Assembly (NCBI RefSeq): GCF_026151345.1
Contig: NZ_JAMQPR010000001.1
Location: 1,098,231 to 1,162,230, forward strand
DNA: 64,000 nt
Source of the DNA: Leptospira paudalimensis
GTDB lineage: Bacteria > Spirochaetota > Leptospiria > Leptospirales > Leptospiraceae
Reading direction: 5' to 3'
Below are positions 10,074 through 20,436 of the stretch, piece by piece. The position numbers and the translations under genes were made by a program. Below the pieces are notes generated by a model. The model saw only the letters and a list, made by a program, of their open reading frames with translations, was not told the origin of the DNA and made no database searches. The stretch's first letter is position 1. Each line of letters begins with the position of its first letter.

Positions 10074-12293
10074 TTACTTTAAATATTTATTATAGCCAAA
10101 TTCCAATTCGCGGATGATAAACTGAATGTAATCCATTTGGTCGCGGTCGGATTTATACAAACTGGCTTCTTTACGATAGTATTCTGCAAGTTGTGTGCGA
10201 AATAAAATCGTACGAAAGTCTGCTTTGGAAAGGATGAGTTCCTTGGACCGGTTTTTTAATTGGATGGCTTCTGGAATTTTCATCACCACAGAGATTTGTA
10301 AAATGGCATGTTCGATTTCAGCGACAATTTTGTTAGTGTCTTTTTTTTGGTCAGCTGGTGAAAGTTCCAATTTGATATCTTCCACACATTCTTCTATGTG
10401 GTTACGCAATCGTTTTGTATCGTATACTTTTTCTGCGATACTATTGAATTTTTTTGGATAGATAAAAGCTTCTGCCACCTTAGCAATCGTAAGTGATCGA
10501 TTTTCTTTAGGGACACCAGTTTTTTGTTTTTCTAGATTTGGTTTTGGTTTTCCATCTTTTCTATACAAATAACCCAATATCAGTCCAAGGAAAAAACTGA
10601 ATAAAAATCCACTACCTATGTATTCTAAACTTCCAATGAGTAGGGAAATGATTGTGACAATGGAGGCCAGTGTTAAAAAACTAAACACACCTATTGGGAC
10701 ATGGAATTTTTCTTGCAAAGCAGAGAATGAAATCCTTGGTTCTTTTGGAGTTTCCGCAATTTCTTCTGTATCTACTTCTTTGGATACATCTTCTATATCT
10801 GCTTTGTCAATGGATACATCTGATCTGTTTTTTAAGATGATTCGGATTTGGTCGAGGATGGGAAGTTCGTTTCGATATTCAGGACTGGTTTTTGCTAAGA
10901 GAAAAGTGTTTTCTTCTACTTTGGTTAGATACTTTTGGTCGAGTGCAAAGAGGACATGGTAATCTTCTTCTTTCATTTCCAAACAACCATACGTATCAGA
11001 TAAAGTTTTTACTATTTTTTCGATGGCCCTTTTTTTTTCTGAATCGGATTTTAAATTTAATGTTTTGATTTCGGCGACTAAGTTTAGTTTGGTGAGAGTA
11101 AGTGTATTTTTTGTGTTTTCTTCGATTTTTGTACTTAATAATTGGATGAGCGAAAATAATTCGTCTTCAGCATCTTCTTTTTTTTGTTCAGTTAAAAAAC
11201 GAGAAAGTTTGTTTAAAATGATGATACTGTCTTGGATTCCATTTTTGACACGCATTGATTCTTCGTTTGTGATTTTATCAAATGGAAAATCTCCTAGTAA
11301 GGAACTTAATTCTTGGATGTAGTTTTGTGCTGAATTCAAAAGTTCTTCTGTTTTTTTAGGAAGTTTTGGTTCGAGTTCAATTAGTTTTTCTAAGTAACCT
11401 TCATATTTGTTTTCTTTTGCAAATCGTTTTAAGTAGGGAAAGGCAAATTGTTTGAGCCCATCCAATTGTACTGCTAAATGTTTTACGTATTCAGGGTGAT
11501 GCGAACTATTTGGTAATACAAAATGGTATCCCGGTACAATCTCAACCAATTTGGCAGTTTCTTTCCCTCTTGTAACAACATCTAAAATAAAATCTTTCGT
11601 TGGTAAGGGTCCAAACGGTTCCATACTCGAACGAAGGATCATTTCCAACTCCGATTCAAAACTTAGTTTGGTTGGGAAAAAGTACACGTTCCCTTTTTGG
11701 TCAGTTCGAAGTAATGTACTTCCTGGATTTTCTTCTTCTAAGATGAGATCTCGATTGGATCGATTCTTTAGTAAGATATCCACCAAATCAATGCTATATT
11801 TAAAACAAGACCTGCGAAAGGGAACTACATCTGTTTTTTCTTTGGATTGTGGAGAGATCATACTCAATCGAAACACTAATTTTTGGTCCACAAGTAATAT
11901 AAATGGATAAAAATAGACGACAGGTTCTTTATTGTGTTCTGTGAGTCCTGCTAATTCTTTTAACGCTTCTTTGATTGCTACATTGGTTTTGTGTGATTCG
12001 GTTAATTGGACTTGTTTGGATAAAAGTTCTGGAATAGAATCCAAAGTGAGAAATAAGGTAGGAGTGATTTCTGCACTTCCATGCATTTCGAGTCGTCTAT
12101 GGCGCACACGTAACTCTTCTAAAATCGCTTGGGAAGTGAGGGAATAACTCGCTATATTCTTTGGTAATGAGATAAAGTATGAAGGTTCTGAAACATTGTT
12201 TGAAAGAGGACTTTCCGTTTCACCGAAATCTGAAATTGGTTCCAAAATGTACCTGCTAAGACACAAGTTTACAGGAGATTTTCCGAACGGCAA
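10074..12293 (-). CDS. large hypothetical membrane protein with coiled coil (739 aa)
   Basis: No family recognised. About 530 hydrophilic residues with several heptad-like Glu/Lys/Leu stretches are followed by a tight pair of membrane segments (VFSFLTLASIVTIISLLIG and GSGFLFSFFLGLILGYLY), then a roughly 150-residue charged C-terminal domain. The 12293 start is TTG and no in-frame ATG lies nearby, so the start is uncertain. It lies 13 bp upstream of the LRR lipoprotein gene. I infer an inner-membrane protein with cytoplasmic bulk. Confidence 0.7.
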   Translation of the reverse strand: MPFGKSPVNLCLSRYILEPISDFGETESPLSNNVSEPSYFISLPKNIASYSLTSQAILEELRVRHRRLEMHGSAEITPTLFLTLDSIPELLSKQVQLTESHKTNVAIKEALKELAGLTEHNKEPVVYFYPFILLVDQKLVFRLSMISPQSKEKTDVVPFRRSCFKYSIDLVDILLKNRSNRDLILEEENPGSTLLRTDQKGNVYFFPTKLSFESELEMILRSSMEPFGPLPTKDFILDVVTRGKETAKLVEIVPGYHFVLPNSSHHPEYVKHLAVQLDGLKQFAFPYLKRFAKENKYEGYLEKLIELEPKLPKKTEELLNSAQNYIQELSSLLGDFPFDKITNEESMRVKNGIQDSIIILNKLSRFLTEQKKEDAEDELFSLIQLLSTKIEENTKNTLTLTKLNLVAEIKTLNLKSDSEKKRAIEKIVKTLSDTYGCLEMKEEDYHVLFALDQKYLTKVEENTFLLAKTSPEYRNELPILDQIRIILKNRSDVSIDKADIEDVSKEVDTEEIAETPKEPRISFSALQEKFHVPIGVFSFLTLASIVTIISLLIGSLEYIGSGFLFSFFLGLILGYLYRKDGKPKPNLEKQKTGVPKENRSLTIAKVAEAFIYPKKFNSIAEKVYDTKRLRNHIEECVEDIKLELSPADQKKDTNKIVAEIEHAILQISVVMKIPEAIQLKNRSKELILSKADFRTILFRTQLAEYYRKEASLYKSDRDQMDYIQFIIRELEFGYNKYLK

Positions 12294-12512
12294 GAGAGAA
12301 AGTGGAGGTCATGGATAGAAAATGAAAGAATTTGAAAGATTCTACGACTCAGTTTGTGGTTCATAACAAGATCCATCCATACCAATTACAACCATTGATC
12401 CTATCAGTACATTCACTGAAGTAGAATATAATTAATTAACCAAAATCAAAAAAGAGGAGTCTATATACATTTATTGACTGGTATTTTTTCTCATTCATTC
12501 GTCTCATAGCCT
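12294..12512. other. divergent intergenic region
   Basis: About 219 bp between the minus-strand large gene and the plus-strand chemotaxis receptor, AT-rich around 12420-12440. It must hold promoters for both directions. A TTGACT at 12473 is a possible -35 for the receptor gene, but I see no convincing -10 at the right distance. Confidence 0.35.
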
Positions 12513-14057
12513 ATGGATTTAAGATTGGCAGCGGTTCTAATGGAACGCCAAAAAAAAGTTGATACGTTTTTTGTCTGGGCAATTTTCGCTCATATTCCCC
12601 TTGTTTTTTTACTTTCTCTTGGTTACGGTGCCACTTTAGTTGTCACAATCTCTGCTATCATCATTGCGACTATTTCGTTTTTGTTTTATCGATTTTTACG
12701 TGGAAGTTTTTTCTTAAGGGCATGGAATGGAGCAGCTCTTATGTTATTCAGTGCTCTGCTCATCCAAGCTCAATTTGGTCGCATTGAAATGCATTTTCAT
12801 GTATTCAGTGCCCTTGCTGTTTTGTTTGTTTATGAGGACTGGCGTGTATTACTTGTTGCCGCATTGACAATCGCCATACACCACTTAGTTGGAAATTACC
12901 TCCAAGAATTCGGTGTTGTATTTTTGAATACCAAAGTGATTGTTTACAGTTATGGTACTGGATTAGAAATTGTAATCACACATGCACTATTTGTTGTAAT
13001 GGAAACTGGAATTCTCATTTATTTTTCCTACCTTTCTGTTCTAGACCTTAGGTTACAAATCGAAACCCAAACAAATTTAGAAACGGTGATGGCGGGAGTT
13101 ACCGCAGCAATTGATGAAGTTTCGCAAGGAACAAAATCCTACATCGAAAATTCAAATTTGATCACAACCGCTGTCAGAAAGTTTGAATCTTCTTTCCAAG
13201 ACCAATCTTCCTCCATCGAAGCAATTTCAGCAGCAACAGAAGAAACCACTGCCTCTAGCCAATTGATATTGGAAGGATCCAATCGCCAAATCAACGAAGT
13301 AAAAACAGTAGAAGAACTCAATCGAAACTTATTCAATTTAAATGAAGGTTTTGTGAAATCATTGGAAGTGATGAGAGCAAAAATACAAGAATCTGCTGAG
13401 AGTGTCAAAAAAACGGAAACAGAATTTTCTACGTTGTACCAATCAATGGAAGTGGCAGTGGATGATTCTGAAAAAATGGAAGAAATTTTGGATTTGATTT
13501 CGGATATTGCTGAGAAGGTCAACTTACTTTCGTTAAATGCTTCTATTGAGGCTGCAAGAGCAGGTGATGCGGGAAGAGGATTTGCAGTTGTAGCATCGGA
13601 AATTTCAAAACTTGCCGATTCTACAGCGGATGCAACAAAGAATATTTCAACGATCTCTGGTAAAATTAAATCTGCCATTCAAGTTAGTTTTAAACAATCA
13701 AACCAAATCAACCAAACGGTCCAAGGGTTTGTGAGATCCATTTTGGCATCGGAAGTGGGAATGGGTGAGTTAACAGAAAAAATTTCGGGAACTCTCTCTG
13801 CTTTTGAAAAACAAGAAAATGCATTAACCACTCTGGATCAAATTGCACAGGAAATGCAACTTTCTAGCAAAGAACAATCATCCAGTATGGTTGAAATTTC
13901 AGATTCGATTATGGATTTAAATTTGAAAACACAAACCAATTTGAATACAAGTTCGGAAATGATTTCTTTTATCGATAAAGGAAATGTGATCTTTGAAAAT
14001 TTAAAAGATTCAGTCGAAACACTTTCCGCAATGATTGAAACAGGAAATGGAACTTAA
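12513..14057 (+). CDS. methyl-accepting chemotaxis protein with multi-pass N-terminal domain
   Basis: The first 180 residues form about six membrane segments, including the motif [29 protein letters not shown], a sensor module seen in other receptors and cyclases. After a linker comes a cytoplasmic signalling coiled coil, with the conserved hairpin tip about 330-360 ([19 protein letters not shown], then AGRGFAVVA). It passes signals to CheA/CheW and the flagellar motor. No ribosome binding site is clear at ATG 12513; ATG 12540 is an alternative. The next gene overlaps its end. Confidence 0.9.
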   Translation: MDLRLAAVLMERQKKVDTFFVWAIFAHIPLVFLLSLGYGATLVVTISAIIIATISFLFYRFLRGSFFLRAWNGAALMLFSALLIQAQFGRIEMHFHVFSALAVLFVYEDWRVLLVAALTIAIHHLVGNYLQEFGVVFLNTKVIVYSYGTGLEIVITHALFVVMETGILIYFSYLSVLDLRLQIETQTNLETVMAGVTAAIDEVSQGTKSYIENSNLITTAVRKFESSFQDQSSSIEAISAATEETTASSQLILEGSNRQINEVKTVEELNRNLFNLNEGFVKSLEVMRAKIQESAESVKKTETEFSTLYQSMEVAVDDSEKMEEILDLISDIAEKVNLLSLNASIEAARAGDAGRGFAVVASEISKLADSTADATKNISTISGKIKSAIQVSFKQSNQINQTVQGFVRSILASEVGMGELTEKISGTLSAFEKQENALTTLDQIAQEMQLSSKEQSSSMVEISDSIMDLNLKTQTNLNTSSEMISFIDKGNVIFENLKDSVETLSAMIETGNGT

Positions 14058-14598
14058 AAAATGGATCCAAAGACTTCTTTGGGTCTTTGTTATTTTTCTT
14101 TTTGTCGGACTTAGTTCCTTACTTCATTTTTTTTCCAGTACATATCGAAAGATTCCTTGTGAGATCTGTGAAGTACGATTTGAATCGGAACCAAAATCAA
14201 ATTGGATCGTCATTTATCCTGGGTTAGTTGGCTGCGGAAAAAAATGTCCAATGGCCTTGGAAAATCTCAGGCAATTTCAATTACGATTCCCAAACTCAAA
14301 CTTTTCTTTTTATTTTTTGGTTACTGATCCTAAAGAAACGGAAGAAGTCATTCAAAATTATTTAGCGTATTATCAAACTTCTTTGGCAATCAAAGCCCTA
14401 CGGCCAAAATCAATTGATGAAGTTCAGTTTTATAGAAGGCTCGGGGCTTATTTGCCGGAACACCCCGTTCTCAAACAAAAAGATGAACATGGAACTCAAT
14501 TTTTTCTCATCCCACCAAATCGGAAAGTTGTGTATGCCCTTCCCAAACTTGGAGAAAATGATTGGATCCAAATCCAAAAAGAAATTAGCAAAGAGTAA
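14047..14598 (+). CDS. SCO1/SenC-like thioredoxin-fold membrane-anchored protein
   Basis: One N-terminal membrane anchor (about residues 10-30 of this start) is followed by a thioredoxin-like domain. The segment [20 protein letters not shown] has the Cys-x3-Cys copper/redox motif of SCO1/SenC proteins, which help assemble the CuA centre of cytochrome oxidase. The usual downstream His of SCO1 is not obvious, so a general redox role is also possible. The frame is also open from ATG 14035 (overlapping the receptor gene by 23 bp); ATG 14047 is equally good. Confidence 0.7.
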   Translation: MELKKWIQRLLWVFVIFLFVGLSSLLHFFSSTYRKIPCEICEVRFESEPKSNWIVIYPGLVGCGKKCPMALENLRQFQLRFPNSNFSFYFLVTDPKETEEVIQNYLAYYQTSLAIKALRPKSIDEVQFYRRLGAYLPEHPVLKQKDEHGTQFFLIPPNRKVVYALPKLGENDWIQIQKEISKE

Positions 14599-14608
14599 AA
14601 AAATCCAA

Positions 14609-15370
14609 TTAATGGATCATATGATACACTTCTTTCATTTCTTCTCTTAGGAGTTTCATTTTGTTTGGAACATCAGGATGAGAGATGTCCTCAGGGTTTA
14701 ACAAATAATTTTCAGGTCCAAGTTCTCGGATCATCATTTTAGTTTGCCAAGTGTTATCTTGAGGCATGTTGATGTCTGAAAGATAGGTATAATTTCTTTT
14801 GATTTCTGGTTTGATAAAATCTAAAATCGAATTGAAGTGATGATCGTTATAGATCTTTTTACCATCTGCAAGTCGAGTATAACCTCTTACCACATAGTCA
14901 ATATAAACTACATCACATTCAAATGCTTCAAATAGGAAATTGATAGAGTCAAGTGGAATGATCTCTCCACAAGTCGAAATGTCAATGTCCACTCGGAAAG
15001 AACAGATCCCATCTGGATCAGCTGCATCAGGGTAGGTGTGAACAGTGATATGCGATTTATCCAAATGCATACTAACCTGTGTCGATGGGATTGGATTTCC
15101 TCCACCCTTTACATCACTCATAAGAACCATAGCAGATGCACCCACAGGATCGTAATCTTGTGCGGAAACAGAGAGGATATTGGCATCAATGCGTTTGACA
15201 ATCTCTTTGGAGATTTCTGTAATTTTACTCGCATTGTACTTGTCGTGGATATATGTTACATATCTACCTTTTTGCTCGTCATCGAGTGTGATGCAAAAAT
15301 CGTAGAGGTTAAAACTCAAAACTTTTGTCAGATTGTTAAAACCGGAAAGTTTGATTTTTTCTTTATCCAT
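14609..15370 (-). CDS. speD: S-adenosylmethionine decarboxylase proenzyme
   Basis: Makes decarboxylated S-adenosylmethionine, the aminopropyl donor for spermidine. 253 aa, matching the longer, E. coli-type SpeD class. The self-processing site is visible as D104-K105-S106-H107: cleavage before Ser106 forms the pyruvoyl group. Nearby VHTYPD and the segment FRVDIDISTCGEIIPLDS are typical. No speE is adjacent. It converges with the SCO1-like gene (10 bp between stops), so the two transcripts meet there. Confidence 0.95.
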   Translation of the reverse strand: MDKEKIKLSGFNNLTKVLSFNLYDFCITLDDEQKGRYVTYIHDKYNASKITEISKEIVKRIDANILSVSAQDYDPVGASAMVLMSDVKGGGNPIPSTQVSMHLDKSHITVHTYPDAADPDGICSFRVDIDISTCGEIIPLDSINFLFEAFECDVVYIDYVVRGYTRLADGKKIYNDHHFNSILDFIKPEIKRNYTYLSDINMPQDNTWQTKMMIRELGPENYLLNPEDISHPDVPNKMKLLREEMKEVYHMIH

Positions 15371-15451
15371 TGCTACCTGCTTGTATAAAGAACAGAAATT
15401 TGGTATTTAGGTAAGAGGCAACTGAAATAACAAGGCAGTTTTAGAAAAGTC

Positions 15452-17071
15452 ATGGAAAACAAAATGGAATGGTGGAAACAAACTTCAATTTATCAAATTT
15501 ACCCTTGGTCCTTCCAGGATTCCAATGGTGATGGAATTGGCGATTTAAAGGGAATCCTCAGACGATTGGACGAGATCCAATCCTTAGGAGTGGAAACCAT
15601 TTGGTTTTCCCCATTTTATGTCAGTCCTGGCGAAGATTTTGGTTATGATATTGCAGATTATACAAATATTGATCCCAGATTTGGGACGATGGCCGATTGT
15701 GAACAACTGATTCGCGAAATCCATAAACGTAAAATGAAAGTGGTTTTGGATATGGTGATGAACCATACTTCTGATAAACATCCATGGTTTTTAGAATCAA
15801 AATCATCCACTTCGAATCCCAAACGAGATTTTTACATTTGGAAAAAGGGGACTAAAAAACCACCGAATAACTGGATCTCGATGGTTGGGAAATCAGGATG
15901 GAATTATGATAAAGGAACAGATGAATACTATTATAGTAATTTTTTATCTTTCCAACCAGACTTAAATTACAGGAATCCAAAAGTCAAAAAAACCATGTTT
16001 GGCGTTCTGGATTTTTGGTTAAAAAAAGGTGTCGATGGGTTTCGTCTGGATATCTTCAATTCCATTTATAAAGATGAGAGTTTTCGGGATAATCCTTTTA
16101 GTCTCAGATTTTTTCCAACACCAGATAACCATGATGAGGCGTTCTTCCAAAAAAAACAGTATAACCTAAATCTACCGGAATCATTTTCGTTTGCAAAGGA
16201 AGTAAGGAAACACATTTCCAAATACAAACAAAAACCATTCCTCATCGGTGAAGTGAGTGGAAGTGACCAAGTATTAAAATCATTTTTAGGTGAAAAAACT
16301 GATGGTCTCAATTTGGTATTTCAATTTGAGTTAATTCACTTTTCGTACGATGCGGATTTTTTTCGTAAACTACTCCAAAAAAATGAAGAAGTTTTCCCAA
16401 GTCCTTTTACTCCAACTTATGTATTAGGTAATCATGATCAAAGGAGATACATTGATCGATTAGGTGGTGACATACGCAAAGCAAAACTTCTTGTTTGTTT
16501 CCAATTTATGGCAAGAGGAGTTCCCATTGTTTATTATGGTGAAGAAATTGGTAGAAAAGAAGGAAAACTCTCCAACTTTTTTGGGAAAGATCCAATCGCC
16601 AAATTGAATCGTTTTGTCCCTTTGTTTTTAACGAAACTTTTGGGAATCTACATCAATCGAGATAATTGCCGGCTTCCCATGTTATGGGATGATTCCCAAA
16701 ATGCTGGGTTCACAAATGGTAAACCTTGGTTACCAATAGAATCCGTTCAAGCTAGTGAAACTGTATTTGGACAAAAAAACGATCCAAACTCATTGTGGAA
16801 ACATTACCAAACAATGTTTCATTTACGAAAAGATTTAGATGTCCTAAGAGTTGGTAGTTTGGAAATCATCCATACAGACGAACCAACTATATTGAGTTTT
16901 GAAAGAAGGTTTAAGAAAAAACGACTTCGTGTTTTACTCAACTTTGGTAAAAGTCAAAAGGATTTGAGTGTAGATTTGAAAGGAAAAAAAATCTATGCTT
17001 TTGGTGGAGTGGAATGGGACGGGAAAAAGATGCTCTTACCAGAACATTCTGGTATCATCATTGATTTGTGA
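15452..17071 (+). CDS. GH13 family alpha-glucosidase (oligo-1,6-glucosidase / alpha-amylase-like)
   Basis: Cytoplasmic (no signal peptide) glycoside hydrolase of 539 aa, likely acting on alpha-1,4/1,6-linked malto-oligosaccharides or trehalose-type sugars. Conserved GH13 regions: YQIYPWSFQDSNGDGIGDL at the start, DMVMNHTSDKH (100-110), nucleophile Asp200 in GFRLDIFN, acid/base Glu267 in LIGEVSG and transition-state Asp329 in LGNHDQRR. The QDSNGDGIGDL loop is typical of the oligo-1,6-glucosidase group. ATG 15464 is an alternative start. No sugar transporter is adjacent. Confidence 0.9.
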   Translation: MENKMEWWKQTSIYQIYPWSFQDSNGDGIGDLKGILRRLDEIQSLGVETIWFSPFYVSPGEDFGYDIADYTNIDPRFGTMADCEQLIREIHKRKMKVVLDMVMNHTSDKHPWFLESKSSTSNPKRDFYIWKKGTKKPPNNWISMVGKSGWNYDKGTDEYYYSNFLSFQPDLNYRNPKVKKTMFGVLDFWLKKGVDGFRLDIFNSIYKDESFRDNPFSLRFFPTPDNHDEAFFQKKQYNLNLPESFSFAKEVRKHISKYKQKPFLIGEVSGSDQVLKSFLGEKTDGLNLVFQFELIHFSYDADFFRKLLQKNEEVFPSPFTPTYVLGNHDQRRYIDRLGGDIRKAKLLVCFQFMARGVPIVYYGEEIGRKEGKLSNFFGKDPIAKLNRFVPLFLTKLLGIYINRDNCRLPMLWDDSQNAGFTNGKPWLPIESVQASETVFGQKNDPNSLWKHYQTMFHLRKDLDVLRVGSLEIIHTDEPTILSFERRFKKKRLRVLLNFGKSQKDLSVDLKGKKIYAFGGVEWDGKKMLLPEHSGIIIDL

Positions 17072-17083
17072 TTTGCAAAGAGA

Positions 17084-17431
17084 TCAAACAAGTAAATGGC
17101 CACTCAGGTTTAAGATTTTTAAGATTTTTTGAATCTGAGGTTTTACATTTGTCAGAAAGAGTCTCACACCTTTTTTTTGGAACATCATTTTTTTGTATAA
17201 AAGTAGACCAAGAACGGCAGAGGAAACTTCTTCCACATTGGAGAAATCAACATAAATCACACTCAAATCATTTTGAAAGAGTTTTGTCATTTCCTCTTCT
17301 AGGCTTTGTGCAGAATACAAATCCAAACTACTCACTTCGATTCGGTAACTTTTTTCTTTTGTAAGTTCTGAAACCATTTTGTCCCTCACAGAAAGATCTA
17401 CGGAATCCAATTGAAATACATTAGAGTACAA
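17084..17431 (-). CDS. STAS-domain protein (anti-sigma-factor-antagonist-like)
   Basis: 115 aa; from about residue 20 it fits a single STAS domain: a beta strand (YRIEVSSLDLYSAQ), the strand-turn VIYVDFSNVEEVSSAVLGLL with the Ser-Ser at the usual phospho-site position, then VRLFLTNVKPQIQKILKILNL. Such proteins are switched by kinase/phosphatase partners; none is adjacent. ATG 17377 would give a domain-only protein and may be the true start. It lies 66 bp downstream of the glycosyltransferase 2 gene on the same strand. Confidence 0.75.
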   Translation of the reverse strand: MYSNVFQLDSVDLSVRDKMVSELTKEKSYRIEVSSLDLYSAQSLEEEMTKLFQNDLSVIYVDFSNVEEVSSAVLGLLLYKKMMFQKKGVRLFLTNVKPQIQKILKILNLSGHLLV

Positions 17432-17497
17432 GCGAAAAAAACAGTTTTAATTTTTTTTCATTTCCCATCCATTTTTGATCCAAACACTAAAGTTTGT

Positions 17498-18256
17498 TTA
17501 GGGATGGATGTGGGAATTCCTTCCTTTTGATCCTAGGAAAAGGTGATGAGATTGCCTCCACTGGTACCATTTGATCGAAATCAAATCCCAAAGGAAATAA
17601 AAGATCACACCTGAATCTAATTTGGAATGGCCCCAAGTTCGAAGTCCAAATGTATAACCAATTTCTGCGATTTTATCTGTTTTTACGATACCCAAAATTT
17701 CAAATAGGATTTTGTATCCTCTTGGGTGTAATTTATCTTTAGTGTCTAAGTAGACTGTTTTGCGAATTCCAAAAAATCCACTCATAGGATCTGATATTTT
17801 TACAGGAAATAACCATTCGGAAATTTTTGTAGCAAAAAGACTTGCTAACTTCCGTAAGATGGGAAAATTTCCATATCCACCATCCTTACTCCTTCTTGTC
17901 GCAACAACGATATCATTGTCTCTTAAAAGTCGAATTACATCTGGAATTTTGGAGTAATCATGTTGGAAATCCGCATCAACAACAACAAATTTGTCACCTT
18001 CCGCTTGGTTGTAACCAAAGGTAACTGCTGAACTTAAACCTTTTTCTGTGAGCCTAACAAATGGTTTCACTCGTGAATCATATTTTGCTAAAACTTTGGA
18101 AACTTCAAAGGTTCCATCAGGTGAATTATCATCAACTATAATGATTTCAAATGGAAGGCCTTCTTTTTCTAGGACTTTCGTTATGGTTTCAACACAGTTT
18201 TTGATATTACCTGCTTCGTTGTAAGTTGGGAGTATTATACTTGTTTTATCTTTCAT
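17498..18256 (-). CDS. family 2 glycosyltransferase, dolichyl-phosphate-mannose-synthase-like
   Basis: 252 aa GT-A fold enzyme that likely transfers a hexose from a nucleotide sugar to polyprenyl phosphate. Visible: the N-terminal SIILPTYNEAGNI, IIVDDNSPDGT and the metal-binding VVDADFQHD (DxD variant), then SDPMSGFFGIRK, typical for the DPM1/polyprenol-phosphate group. No C-terminal membrane segments, as in DPM1. It is the third gene of an operon with a GT39-type membrane glycosyltransferase, which would use exactly such a lipid-linked sugar as donor, so the two probably work in series. Confidence 0.88.
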   Translation of the reverse strand: MKDKTSIILPTYNEAGNIKNCVETITKVLEKEGLPFEIIIVDDNSPDGTFEVSKVLAKYDSRVKPFVRLTEKGLSSAVTFGYNQAEGDKFVVVDADFQHDYSKIPDVIRLLRDNDIVVATRRSKDGGYGNFPILRKLASLFATKISEWLFPVKISDPMSGFFGIRKTVYLDTKDKLHPRGYKILFEILGIVKTDKIAEIGYTFGLRTWGHSKLDSGVIFYFLWDLISIKWYQWRQSHHLFLGSKGRNSHIHP

Positions 18257-18280
18257 GACTGGTCATTCAACTTTATACTC

Positions 18281-18595
18281 TTAAAAAAGCCCCTTTGTTA
18301 AGTTTTTTATACATACTTCTCCTGCATGACAGGAAGTTAGGATTGAATTGGAACATCCATTAAACAATTGGTATTGTTTTGAACAGAGAATTTCACAGGC
18401 AAATTGAACTAATTTTGGATCTTGTTGTTTTTTTTGATCTTCACTCAAACAGTTGTTAATCTTTTCACACATGTATTTGCATTGAGGAGCTTCCATTTTT
18501 GAAACTTTTTGTCCGAACTTGGGAAGGTTATCTTTGGAAAAATCCCAAATTGAAACAAAAAATAAGAGTAGTAGAAGGATTCCGTACTTTTTCAT
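18281..18595 (-). CDS. small secreted cysteine-rich protein
   Basis: About 104 aa from ATG 18595 (ribosome binding site AAGGAAA); an upstream in-frame start at 18616 lies inside the GT39 gene and is less likely. An N-terminal hydrophobic segment (YGILLLLLFFVSIW) exports or anchors it. The rest has eight cysteines spaced like CKYMCEKINNC, CEILC, and further single Cys, suggesting disulphides in the periplasm. Its start overlaps the stop of the GT39 gene by 4 bp and the GT2 gene follows 24 bp later, so it may be a small partner of the membrane glycosyltransferase. No family named. Confidence 0.7.
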   Translation of the reverse strand: MKKYGILLLLLFFVSIWDFSKDNLPKFGQKVSKMEAPQCKYMCEKINNCLSEDQKKQQDPKLVQFACEILCSKQYQLFNGCSNSILTSCHAGEVCIKNLTKGLF

Positions 18596-20217
18596 TCCAA
18601 ATTTCCTTTTTTCCATAAACTAATTTCCGTTTGGAATTTATATTTTTCCATTTTAAAAAGAGAAGATACAAATGATTTTACATTCATTTGTAGGTGTTGT
18701 TTCCATTGGAACCAAGAGTTAACTCGATGAAATTCATTCGGAACATTAGTATCAATGAAACTGATCAGATAGTTTGATTCGGAACAATTTTCCTCTATTG
18801 TAAGTGGCAATGCAAATTTGACCTTTGTATTGATGAGTTTGTTTTGAACATCCATGGCAGTCCATGGATTCTCGGCCACAACACAAACAGAATTTTCACC
18901 AACTTCTTTTGCCACCTCACGTAGATCTGGATCGGAAAGTGGTTTTAATAGGAAAAAGATAAGAATTGGGATCACTAAGATTTGTGTGATGAGTATAGCT
19001 CTCCATTGGGTTTTAATACTTTGGAAAAAACAAAGTGAACTGACGATGATAAGAACACCTAATATTGAAAAAATAAACAAATTATGTAATCGTAAAACAA
19101 TAGAAAGTAATAATAAGATAAAATATATAATGAGTATACTGTATCGATTTAACTTAGCCAGAAGAAGTGTTTGCCATGATATTTTTTGCATCGCCGGTAG
19201 AAGGAATAAAAAGCTAATAAATGGAGTTACATAGTATGGATCTTTTCTGTTTGGAAGTAGATGTAAACAAGTAACCATTACGAAAAAAACAAGTAGTGTT
19301 GATACATAAATTTGGTGTTTGATTTGTTTAGGGGAACGGATTAAATTCCAAACTAACATAACCAGCGGAATGGTAAATGGTATTGTGTAAATAAGCCATC
19401 CCAGCCAAATTCGTAATCCTGATTGGTTTGAGGAATAAAACTTTCCAATGTTTTCAGTGATAAAGAAAAAGCGGAGTAAATCTTTACCCGATGGAATTTG
19501 AAAATACAAAAAAGATATCCAGATTAGTGGTAAAATAAAGGTCAAAACAAAAGAGAAAAGAACGAATTTTTCTCTGTATATCCAGTTCCACTGAAAAGTG
19601 ATTTTCCCACTTCGAATACGAATCAGTTTTACATAAAAATAACTGAGAAGTATAAAAAGGACGTAAACATGTATAATCGGTCCTTTTAGTAAATAACCAA
19701 TCCCAGTAACCAAACTACCAATGATTAAATAAGAAGTTTGTTTTGTTTGTTTGTAAAAATAAAATGAATAAAAATAAAAAAGTAAAAAGAATACCATTGG
19801 TCCTTCCATCATGAGAAGTCCAAAAAATTTAAGTGATAAAAATGAGAAACCAAAGAGTAGAGTGGTGAGTAAAGTTTCTGATCTGGATTTACTGATGGTA
19901 AATACCAAACGATACAGTAACACCATAGTACCAATTCCAAAAGCGAAAGCAACCAATCGTTCAGAAAGATAATCCACTCCAAAGAACGAATCTGAGGCCA
20001 TTCCCATCCAAAAAAGCAGTGGTGGTTTGTAAGGATTCGGTAAACCAGAAAGAGAAGGTAAAAGGTAACTTCCTAGCTCTAAGCTCTCTCGAATGGATCT
20101 AATGTGCATGATTTCATCCCCTTGAGGGAAGGGGGCATCCGGGACACCCAGTAAGGATCCAAAAATTACGAGAAGTACTCCAAAAAGAAGATAAACCATA
20201 TTAGTCTTAAATACCAT
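18592..20217 (-). CDS. membrane glycosyltransferase, GT39 / ArnT-like
   Basis: About 541 aa with roughly 11-12 hydrophobic segments and a short hydrophilic C-terminus. The first periplasmic loop carries the acidic PFPQGDEIMHIRSIRE, followed by GLPNPYKPPLLFWMG, the layout of the PMT/ArnT family, which moves sugars from polyprenyl phosphate onto protein or lipid A in the periplasm. It is the first gene of the operon with the Cys-rich protein and the polyprenyl-phosphate sugar synthase. ATG 20217 is chosen; a TTG at 20223 is also in frame. Acceptor unknown. Confidence 0.85.
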   Translation of the reverse strand: MVFKTNMVYLLFGVLLVIFGSLLGVPDAPFPQGDEIMHIRSIRESLELGSYLLPSLSGLPNPYKPPLLFWMGMASDSFFGVDYLSERLVAFAFGIGTMVLLYRLVFTISKSRSETLLTTLLFGFSFLSLKFFGLLMMEGPMVFFLLFYFYSFYFYKQTKQTSYLIIGSLVTGIGYLLKGPIIHVYVLFILLSYFYVKLIRIRSGKITFQWNWIYREKFVLFSFVLTFILPLIWISFLYFQIPSGKDLLRFFFITENIGKFYSSNQSGLRIWLGWLIYTIPFTIPLVMLVWNLIRSPKQIKHQIYVSTLLVFFVMVTCLHLLPNRKDPYYVTPFISFLFLLPAMQKISWQTLLLAKLNRYSILIIYFILLLLSIVLRLHNLFIFSILGVLIIVSSLCFFQSIKTQWRAILITQILVIPILIFFLLKPLSDPDLREVAKEVGENSVCVVAENPWTAMDVQNKLINTKVKFALPLTIEENCSESNYLISFIDTNVPNEFHRVNSWFQWKQHLQMNVKSFVSSLFKMEKYKFQTEISLWKKGNLE

Positions 20218-20227
20218 AAACAAAGAT

Positions 20228-20241
20228 ACTGACTAGTCAGT
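20228..20241. promoter_or_regulatory. perfect 14-bp palindrome, candidate operator
   Basis: ACTGACTAGTCAGT lies 11 bp upstream of the GT39 gene start, in the divergent region shared with the DinB-like gene. Such palindromes often bind dimeric repressors (e.g. TetR type). No regulator gene is adjacent, so the role is inferred only. Confidence 0.35.
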
Positions 20242-20436
20242 CAATATGATTAACATGAAGAATTCGCAAAAATCTTGCGAAAATAGAAGGAAAGGATTGG
20301 TTCGATAGTTCATTGGATTTGAAACTGGGGTATTTTTGTTTCGATTCCATTTGAAACTTCAAAGAAAAAATAGAAAAAAATACGAGATGAAAGAAATTAC
20401 ACTTTCCACCCTGATCAAAAGCAGTCTAAACTAGTC

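Noticed and set aside
17068..17364. 98-aa plus-strand frame after the GH13 gene
   Set aside because: Antisense to the STAS-domain gene, which has a recognisable fold.
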